NCBI RefSeq assembly: GCF_037126465.1
Contig: NC_088202.1
Span: 32,534,213-32,598,212, forward strand
Direction: 5' to 3'
Origin: Ornithodoros turicata
Lineage: Eukaryota > Arthropoda > Arachnida > Ixodida > Argasidae
Length of the DNA stretch: 64,000 bases
A program made the translations under genes and the position numbers. The notes beneath the pieces were generated by a model that searched no databases, was not told the origin of the DNA, and saw nothing but the letters and a program-made list of their open reading frames with translations. Position 1 is the stretch's first letter, and each line of letters begins with the position of its first letter. Below, piece after piece: positions 55,771 through 64,000 of the stretch.

Positions 55771-55927
55771 TAGTTAAAAATGTAGCTAAACGCGTCGGCA
55801 GTAGTTACAAAGTAGTTTTAACTATTAGTGCTATGATGTAGTTACACTATAGTAGTTAAACTACAACCTCAAGAGGTAGTTAATAGTTGTAGTTAAACTA
55901 CAAAAAAGTAGTTAATGCCTATCTCTG

Positions 55928-56435
55928 GTTGCAGATGAGCCATCGCGAACAGTTGTATCTGATCCAAACGGATAAGCGACACGTAGAGGTCATGAGCCTG
56001 TTTACTTTCGTAGCACGATGCCTTGATGAAGTACACACCTTGCCTGCAAATAATAATGTTTGTTTGTTTGTAAGGAAAAGACGAACGAATTAACACACTG
56101 TTCTTAGTGTAAAGTGCCCCAAATATGCTCCTGTCAAAATCTGATCCAGATGAATAACCCGAACGCAAATCTGAAATCTCCGAAATGTGAACACGCTCGC
56201 AGCGAGTCAAATACTACGTTCGCTCCCCTTGTATAATTGCCTTGAAGATGCAACTACAAACTGCTCTACGTAGAAGTTGTAACTTCTCAAATTTCGCTCT
56301 GACAAGCCAAACCACGCCATTCATTCTTCCGGAAGTTTTGGCAACTTGGATAGACTGATCACCCATCCAGCCACGAGGAACATTTCCACAGACATGACGA
56401 AAAAGAAAAGAAGAAACAGGCACGTATATATCATG
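55928..56435. other. unassigned stretch with a 105-codon minus frame
   Basis: The minus frame 56210-55893 (FPYKQTNIIICRQGVYFIKA...) is open and of ordinary composition, but I do not recognise it and cannot support an exon call. Confidence 0.3.
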
Positions 56436-58150
56436 CAGAGAGTCGAACCGAACCCGAACCTGAACCGAAAACCGTTATAACCGTTATTTTTGGCCGAACC
56501 GGAACTGAACCGAACCGAAAGAGTTGACGCCATCTTGGAGCTGAACCGGAACTAAACCGGTAAAAAATACCGGTTTCCGGTTCAGATAACGGTTCACACG
56601 GAATTAAGTGCGAAAGTTTGGATGTTGTGCATGAACACAAAAACTATTTTTCGTATTTTTTCTCCATGTATTAACTTCGTAGACATCGTCCGTCTTCCAG
56701 AAAAAGTCGTGCCCTGCAACAATGATTTGGATCTTCTCGAGTCACGAAATAGCAGCAGATAGTAACTGAAAACTGCCAGGACTACTAACGTCTAAGACAT
56801 ACACATAAATATATAAGAATTAAAGGTCAACAGGACATTAGGGACAGTTTTGGGTAGTAGTCATTAAGTGACCTATTATAATAATATACTGGTCAGAGTC
56901 AGCTATACACAGAGTGTCCTGGCGCTGCATTTCAAGATCAGTCCGTTGCAACAAAAACGTGTCAGTTTTTCTTTGACAGCGCTATGTCTTCGAGGTCATC
57001 TCTACCGTTATCGCAAGCATCCTGTATATAAATACCAATACGCGGACCAACCGACGTATACGTCGTCGGCTGTGCGACCTTCGGTCTTTCAAATATTCTC
57101 CCCTTCGTTTTTTTCTTTTTCTTCTTCTGTTGTCTTGCACGTAATGCATTGCGAAAGCAAACTACCTGAGCTCAGCTCTAGCAGATATTCGTGTATACAA
57201 CGCTGCACCATAATTCCCAACGTGTGTGCGTGTGAACTTACATAAGCCCCTTATACGCTAGCCACACTTAATGAAACGGAATGGCGGTAAGTTCACCTCC
57301 TCACCAACTATAATCTTGTGTGGCTTGATGAAAGCAGGGGCGTGTTGCAAAAACGCAGTCATTCGGGACGGTGGTTGCTCAGGAGGTGAAGTTACTGTCA
57401 TTCCGTTTAAAGCATTAAGTTTGCCGCGTGCCTAGGGTCCTAGAAAGTAAAGCACCGGCCACACCATGCTGGTCAAATGCAGAGAACATGAGTTGAGAAC
57501 AAGAGAAAATGAGTCGAACTCTCTGTTTGCACTTGCTTTGTCTTTGTTCCACAGACACTTCACGCTCACGCCGAGCACGGCGGCGGTCAGTGCTGACACA
57601 ATAACGTCCCCGAGCTCACGATCGCACCCTTCCAATTCAACTACATACCATGAAGCGTCGTTATTTGATTAACGTGTATTCGCGATCCTGACTGATAACG
57701 AATAATTTCAATTACTTAAATGGCTTAGGCCAAGGTAGCAGGCTTGGTTGACATGGCAGATAATCCTGGTGAGATTCCGCTAACAACCCCGCGCCCTGAG
57801 CTATACGTGCGGGGAAAGTCAACCCAAACCAGTAATTCATGGGTATGCTCTTCTTGTACCCGCTACTAATCTTGTCTTTCATGTCGCACAAACTCTTTCA
57901 AAATCCTGAACCACCACTGACGCCTTCCTGCCCACTTCAAACACTGTAACACACACACGGAAGCTTCTTTTGACCTGCCTGTTGTGCTCCATTCGCACCA
58001 GTCGTTCCTGTACCGGTTCGGGAACCGAACCGTTTGGAAAGAACCGGTTTGAACCATTATAATTGCCTTCTGGACCTGAACCGGATCCGAACCCTTTTCG
58101 CCGAACCTGAACCCGAACCGGACCGTTAAACGTTTCGGTTCGACTCTCTG
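56436..58150. mobile_element. non-autonomous hAT element, perfect 8-bp TSD
   Basis: CAGAGAGTCGAACCGAA at the left faces TTCGGTTCGACTCTCTG at the right. ATATCATG flanks both sides (56428-56435 and 58151-58158). The ends are packed with CGAACC/GGTTCGG units (56440-56590 and 58010-58140). The interior has no hAT transposase. A 125-codon + frame (56868-57245) shows no domain. Confidence 0.92.
57264..57420. mobile_element. small hairpin MITE inside the hAT element
   Basis: CTTAATGAAACGGAATGGCGG and CATTCCGTTTAAAGCATTAAG are imperfectly inverted, as are AGTTCACCTCCTC and its complement. No TSD could be assigned. Confidence 0.55.
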
Positions 58151-58158
58151 ATATCATG

Positions 58159-58462
58159 CTGCGAGCATAAATCGCATACGCCGTTCTCGCGTGCGTGTGT
58201 CTGATGCTCTCCGTCTCCCGCAACATGCCGACCGCATCTACTCACGGCCGCTAGGTGGCAGTATTTCGAAACAGCTCTATAAGCTCTGCCGCTGTCGAAA
58301 AGTGCACACATAAAGTTGACCACAGACAAAATGTCCGCGTTATGGTATGTGGGAAAATGAAGACAATCACAATCTGGTATTTGGTCCAGAAAGTCTATCA
58401 TTGTGACGGGAGATTATAGGCATTGCCAATAATGCCCCCTTACTAACACACCATACCAATGC
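58159..58462. other. unassigned spacer
   Basis: A 91-codon minus frame overlaps the hAT end. No motif. Confidence 0.4.
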
Positions 58463-58898
58463 CAGAGTGTCTACCAACCTGCAAAACCTGGAATTGTCAG
58501 GGAATCTTGATGCGACTGGAAACGTCAGGCGATTGTCAGGGAATTTTACAAAAACCAGCTCAAGTCAGGGAAAATCACAGACAAGTGCCGTCATAATGTG
58601 GAGCGCTTCACGTGTGCCGCTCAATGGTTGGGCAGCTGTGCTACCTCTACGTTGCCGCGAGTAGCTGTTTGGAGATACGACAAGCTCAGCTGGCAAAAAA
58701 TTAGGGCAGTCTTACTAATACTCAAGAAGTGATATGTTTTTTTTTTTTTTTATAGAGGGGATATATAATAACATATATCAAAATGTAGCACCAAGGCATG
58801 AAATCCCCTTTTGTTGTTGTCAGGGAAATATCTTGAAGTGAGAAGTGGAAACCTGGAAAATCTGGTCATTTGAAGGCTGCAATTTGGTAGACACCCTG
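58463..58898. mobile_element. small TIR element
   Basis: CAGAGTGTCTACCAA at the left and TTGGTAGACACCCTG at the right are inverted, and AATGC lies directly outside both ends. GTCAGGGAA phrases recur near both ends. The superfamily is uncertain: the ends look hAT-like, but only 5 bp of flanking duplication is visible. Confidence 0.65.
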
Positions 58899-58969
58899 AA
58901 TGCTCAATTTGTTCCTGCACCAATGAGGCGCACGTTTTCATAGATACGCATATACATGTATGTATGTAA

Positions 58970-59502
58970 AGCGAGGCCCGCATGGAGCGCTTTTTGTCGG
59001 TGAAAACGCGGCGCGCGTTAAACGCTGACGCCCACGCCGGCGACGGCACACCCGCAAGGAGCGACTGTCTCGGCGCGGAATTCGCGGCTGAGCTTTCACA
59101 GTGTTGCTTGGGGCTGGGCGCAGTCAGCACGCAGGTGGTTTCCATTGGGGCATAAATAAACATGTTGTACCTAGGTTATCGAAGATAACACTAGCATATG
59201 CTTTCTTTAGTCAAGAAGATGTTTCTCCTTCAGTTTTAGGTCCCCACTTTCCGCTGTCAATTCGGCAAACCGGTCTAGTGTACGAAACAGGCATGCTGAA
59301 TGAGCCGCGTGATGACAACGCCGGCCCCGATTGGTGGAGAGCTGGCATCACCTCCGGCGCTGTTGCGACGCCGGGCGCATTTTTCTAGTCTGCCCAGAAA
59401 CCTCCCAATCGCTGGAAAATGACGCGCGCGCGTCAAAATAGACGTCGCGCCGACGCCGACGCGAGCTAGTCGCGAGGAAAAACGCTGCATGCGGGCCTCG
59501 CT
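58970..59502. mobile_element. PIF/Harbinger-type MITE
   Basis: AGCGAGGCCCGCATGGAGCG at the left and GCATGCGGGCCTCGCT at the right are inverted, bordered by TAA on both sides (58967-58969, 59503-59505), the 3-bp TSD typical of Harbinger. The interior is GC-rich and full of GCGC/CGCGC. Its base composition stands out sharply from the AT-rich surroundings. Confidence 0.78.
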
Positions 59503-60900
59503 TAAGTTTTATGCATTATCTTGTGTGCGCAATGTTTCTGGAAAAGTGGATGTTCTATATATCCCCATTGCATTTCAAACCGACGATGAAATTCATGATC
59601 TCTCGTCCGGAATTTGATACCATATACGAGAGTAAGACTCCTGTAGTAAGAGTGTATCTGGTCACGAGCCTGCTTTCTCCATCATTTTCGACAGAACACT
59701 ATGCTAACAAATCACATTCAATTTTTTCTATGTTTGTCTTATTTATTTGCCGCAATAAATTTATGGTTGTGATTAATGTGCTTGTGTATGTCCCTCAGGT
59801 TCACTGCAATAAACATTCAGCCTGTTTGCCACTTTTAATGGTACAAAAGGTATGACCAGCCCTTCTTTGCCACACCATGCAAGGATTTGATGCTTTGTTA
59901 TGTGCCACTTATCTGCACGAGTGAATGATATGAGAGCATCACTCTTTTTATGCAAGATATAGTACTGAAATTTCGAGCCCTTTTGGACTATGCTGGAATA
60001 GCTGAACATATGTTCCTCTTTTCCATTAATTCATAATTAGGAACCCAAAATATTGGAAACATCATCGCCCGTTATCGGTGCTAAATGCACCAGAACTGGA
60101 AGCTGTTCTGTGCTTTTGACTGCTTCCTGCTAACCAGTAAAAAGGCGAAAAGAAACAAATGGAACGCAAGAATGACGAAAATAATTAGGCAATAATTTGA
60201 CAAGGCGCAAGTAAAATCGTTTTGTCCATTGTTAAAGACTTCTTTCTGTATCTTTCTGTGGTTTGGCACCAGCTTTCAATATAATGTAACATTTTTCGAG
60301 CGATGTGTGAAGGTCATGCATCATCACATTACTTGACATTATTAACGAATTTTCGTTCGCCAACTCCCATCTAGGACGATGAGTATCAGTCAGAAATGGG
60401 AAGTGTGAAAGTGATGTTTGAGAGATAGTATGCACTTCTGGATGTCAGAAAAGACAGCAGTAGTTTTTGGAGAAATATTTCTCAGACGCTACCTCACTAT
60501 GACCTGCAGTTTTTCTCTTACGAAACAGCTCCGTAGACAAAACTGTACAGACTCGCGCCAGAAAACAAATGATTTATATTGATAATTCTTGGCTTGACGT
60601 CGCGAGACAACAACGATTTTTAGATACGTCAGATGCAGCACATTGTACTATTGAGGACACGGTTAGATGTAATCTGTCAGTACCATCCCGTATTATCTCT
60701 GTTTCGCTTGAAAGTGTTGTGCCCATATTGTATTTGAAGGTGCTGCACGTGTTTATTACAAGAAATACTCTTGCAACACCTGGAGATTTGACATTACATA
60801 AACAGGGGGTGCTGATTTTAGATAACCGTGTTCGCTACGGTACGTACAACCCTTTCGATAACGTTTCTAATGTGAAGCAGAGGGCAGATACGATTTTTGC
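59503..60900. other. unassigned stretch
   Basis: Contains 114- and 111-codon + frames (59511-59855, 60569-60904) with no recognised domain. No repeat ends were noted. Confidence 0.4.
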
Positions 60901-60904
60901 ATAG

Positions 60905-61060
60905 AAATAATACAATAATATTTTTGAAACCGCATGTTATAAGTAATATACATGATATGTAATACATTAAATAAATAGATAAATATATTATTAAATAATT
61001 AAATTAATTATTAAATAAATAAATGTATATGTAATATACCGTTATATACGTAGTAATATA
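60905..61060. repeat. AT-rich low-complexity tract
   Basis: TAAATAAATAAAT/ATTATTAAATAAT-type simple sequence. Confidence 0.8.
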
Positions 61061-62845
61061 CGTTGGTAATACGGCCGTCGTTGGTCTTATCTGAAGGCAA
61101 GTTCTACATTTCTAAATTTTCTTGAAGCAAAATTCTCCTGGAATTCTACCTTTCATAAGGCAAGTAACTTGCCTTTAGGGAAGACAAACGCACGTGCAAC
61201 ATTTATTTGAACATCTAAACGTCCTGTGCTATTACACAATAGATGTTTACACACAATTTGACTTTGACCATTCTTTTCCAAAAAACACTTCTCAAGTGCG
61301 CGTCGTTCGACCGGAGCACTTGGTTTACAATGGAAAGTCGTTCCACCGGAGCAGATAACCACAAGTCTCTGTTAAGCATTAAAAATACAGACTTCACTGT
61401 GAGCTACCACAAGAAATAAAAGCCAATTAATATCTTAGGTGTCTGTATGGGGTGAATGGGCCTTCTGTGTCATGTTTACCCTACAGGTTTGATGTGATGT
61501 ATCACCGTTGTCCTGTTTCTTATTTTTGATTTTTATGAGGGGGATAGCGCGTACGCAGTCCCCCACTACCAAAAATTACATGCCCCATCTGCCCCTGTTT
61601 GGGGTAGTGGCAGGGGTCAACCCAGCCGCAGTGCAATGGCTAGGCCTCGCCCTGGGGGAACCCCCTCGCTGATCAGGGTTGCCCCGGCACCAGGTAAGTA
61701 TGATTTGTTTAGTGTCGAAATGGGAGCCGTGCAGCACGTTGCATAACTTTATAAGGGTGTTTGGCTGCTTAGTTCTTATAATTATGGACACTTATAAATG
61801 GTACTTCACACTTATTCAACGGATTTGTATTAGAAGCAACTCTGACTGCCGTTTTCTTATCAGGAGTGTTACACTTCTAAGGAACAATGTAGTAACGAAT
61901 ATATATCTTTCCCGCAAAGCCCGTTCTCTGCTGAAGTCGCTCCCCTGCTGTCTCCGCTGCGCGTTGCGAGGCTTGGTGCAACGCCATCTAGGTGTCGCAG
62001 GCGTAACCTAGCGGAGTCACAGGACTGACGCGGAATCGGCGCGGAAATTTGAACGTCAGCTTGTTCTCGAAACCGCCGAAAACCATGAATTACAAGAATT
62101 GAATTTGCCAATGCGCGTCAATCCGCAGTAAGATTTCGAGAAGATGATTGTTACAAACCTTAGCGATCAGCTCCACCATTAGAAGAAATTACTTCTACGC
62201 TTACGAAAAATCTCTTGCGATGCAAATGAGCTTTGTGTTTTCTTTATTCAACCCGAGGAACCCGCGAGCTGGGTATGACGTAGCATCACATGACCCTGGA
62301 GTAGCCAAGCTTGCGCGAGAATTTTCGAACGGCTGGAGTTACTTTGCGCTGCAAGATAGCGGACGTTGGTTTCGATTTGCGCCTAATTGTAATGGGTGTT
62401 CAGGAAGAGGAATGGGGTCAACAATATGTTTCTGTTTTCTCTAGAATTCGGGATGAAATCGGGTGCTATTAATGCACTTAAGTGTTATCGTTTTTTCTCT
62501 GTGTATCGTTTGTTTGTTACTTGCTGTGCAGCAAGCAGTCCTCAGTAACAGTTGCATATGCTTTGTGATCAAGCCTGCATTCCTCGAGAATTCCTCGAGG
62601 GTGTCTTTCGTTTTCGGGACCACTGGGTTTTAAAAATTAGTGAAAGCTTTTTAAGGGTAAGTGAAATGGAGTGCGAGTGAAAGAGGGTCATATACGGTAA
62701 CTAAAAATATAGAGAGTCATAAAATTGTGTGGTATATAACCTTTTTTATATGCATTTGAAAAACACAACCTGAATCACTTCTACAGCAGGAGAACCACGG
62801 CCTTGTACTAGGCCTAACTGATTAGAAGGTTGCCATCTTGTGAAA
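61061..62845. other. unassigned stretch
   Basis: No gene recognised. GGCACCAGGTAAGTATG at about 61687 contains a good 5' splice-site sequence after a short open frame, but no domain supports an exon. Confidence 0.35.
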
Positions 62846-62854
62846 GCTATGAAG

Positions 62855-62910
62855 CGGTAGGCTAGGTTAGCTCACCTCGGTGAGGTCAGTTCACGTTAGG
62901 TCAGGGCGTT
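62855..62910. repeat. short imperfect palindrome
   Basis: GGTTAGCTCACCTC and GAGGTCAGTTCACG surround a GG centre. It is of unknown origin. Confidence 0.35.
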
Positions 62911-64000
62911 TCTTTTTTCTTTCTTGTTTTTTTTGGGGGGGGGGGAGGAGGGGGTGCCGAGGTGGCTTCGCCGGCACCAAACTGTGCCGCCGAAGTGTTT
63001 TTGCCTCCTTAGCGAACAATGCGGATCAGGTTAGAGATATGTAGGCGATACTGTAGGCAGATCAGAACTGTAGGCGATAAAAGTTAAATTTTATGTGTTT
63101 CACACAACATATTACGCTCATTCTGTAACCATTCTATAACTGTTTACCTGGTAATTTTCTTTCGTTAGAAAAAAATCAGTGGTCGAAATCCTCGTTGCAA
63201 AATAAACATCTCGAAATAAATGTTTTGTGGTTCTCCGATTGAAAATAAGCCGCCTAAAATGTACGATTTTGTCTCATTACGGCCGAAGTCTCATCACGGC
63301 CAAAAATATTTTAATCCCTAAGTGTCTCATTACGCCCCAATTCTCTTTACGGTCGCACGGAGGGAAATACGTACGTGTACGCTATGTAGGATGGTCGGAG
63401 AGACAGACAAGGACAAAAAACCGCAGAAAATCCAAATCACTCTAAAAATTAAACAATAATAATGAGCAAACGTAATTAATTCCTAAGTTCTACGTCGCGG
63501 CTGCGCCGACAGTAAAGGCTTGCAATATTCCTCTCAGTCAACGGTTTTCTCATAAAATCCCGCTATTTCGTTCCGTGAAAGAAAGCTGAGATCAAGGGAT
63601 TTGGGGGTATCCCGCATCCCAGCACTAGTTGTGGCACTTTGATAAATGTTGTTCATTATATCGTATACACATTGCACTGTTGGTCAAAGTATTCAGGAAA
63701 AATAGACTTGTTAAATTGATAACATTTCTTTTAAAAAAAACAAAAAAAACAAGAACGTATTTTGGAGGCATCGGTGAAGCCGCGTCGTGTCAGATTAGTT
63801 GTAGCTTGAGGCTGAGAGGGCCCATCTCACTCTCACGAAGCACCCTCACCCCCCGTACATGAAGCTGCGTCAGCTGAGAAGGAACATTGCAGCGTGCGCG
63901 CTCGCTCACTGTCTGCACTACGAATAGAAAGAGGGGAGAGTCTAGAAGAAAAGCTGAACGAGAGGGAAATGGGAGAAAGCAAAGGATTTACACCGAGGCT
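62911..64000. other. unassigned right edge
   Basis: A run of G at 62935-62944. GTCTCATTACGGCC-type phrases recur three or four times at about 63268-63355. No gene or element end is recognised. Confidence 0.4.

Larger units (their letters stand above)
54256..55927. mobile_element. hAT-like element remnant with TAGTTAAACTA repeats
   Basis: The right end is GTAGTTAATGCCTATCTCTG at 55927, whose complement CAGAGATAGGC resembles hAT termini. Both edges (54258-54340 and 55780-55915) are full of TAGTTAAACTAC phrases. The left terminus is missing, apparently removed at the LINE junction. The element hosts two later insertions (54670 and 55586). Confidence 0.55.

Noticed and set aside
61680..61700. 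Possible exon ending at GGTAAGTATG
   Set aside because: The donor sequence is good, but the open frame before it is short and has no domain or visible acceptor.

Overview
The window reads as a eukaryotic, very probably arachnid and most likely hard-tick, nuclear genome segment that is dominated by mobile elements. The tick assignment is an inference. It rests on tRNA-derived SINEs, on recurring retroelement tails of the form GCTCATGCGCC-A-TAAAACCTCAATC, and on the mix of Tigger/pogo, mariner, piggyBac, P, hAT, CACTA, MULE, Harbinger and Penelope-like remnants with almost no intact long ORF. No rRNA, functional tRNA gene, CRISPR array or bacterial operon is visible.

Layout. From 0.3 to 4.6 kb there are three degraded Tigger/pogo transposase copies, one of which is joined in frame to the N-terminus of a piggyBac transposase. 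The piggyBac part is itself split by a foldback insertion with a 10-bp target-site duplication (TSD). At 5.5-6.1 kb lies an old tandem duplication. From 6.9 to 13 kb come a P-element (THAP9-type) transposase, a mariner-type transposase, a reverse-transcriptase scrap and a Harbinger scrap. A 5'-truncated LINE lies at 13.9-15.7 kb, a hAT MITE with a perfect 8-bp TSD at 16.5-17.1, a mariner transposase at 17.2-18.0, a mariner-type element with ~480-bp inverted ends at 18.3-20.2, and a CACTA transposase interrupted by a Penelope-like GIY-YIG fragment at 20.6-22.8. A 2.84-kb near-palindrome with 0.9-kb arms and a 6-bp TSD at 25.1-27.9 splits a piggyBac remnant that again sits next to Tigger. Two MULE transposases follow (SWIM-type at 28.9-30.8, FLYWCH-type at 39.5-40.9), with hAT, pogo and foldback elements, a THAP fragment and a BED-finger exon between them.

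The only convincing host-type coding sequence is a pair of C2H2 zinc-finger terminal exons on the + strand (45774-46213 and 49713-50080). Each starts after a good splice acceptor in the same phase and ends in its own stop codon. This suggests alternative 3' exons of one gene, in the manner of lola or mod(mdg4), whose 5' exons lie upstream of the window or were not recognised.

The right third holds two tRNA-type SINEs, a 5'-truncated RT-RNase H LINE (51.15-54.25 kb), and a run of non-autonomous DNA elements whose ends and TSDs can be placed to the base (54.67-55.55, 56.44-58.15, 58.46-58.90, 58.97-59.50). The last 4.5 kb contains nothing I recognise.

The most unusual signal is a set of small foldback elements (about 3.3, 32.2, 37.0, 50.9 and 55.6 kb). 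Most carry a tRNA anticodon-arm/T-arm (Pol III B box) in the loop, and two are flanked by 10-12-bp TSDs. This points to retroposed hairpins rather than cut-and-paste MITEs.
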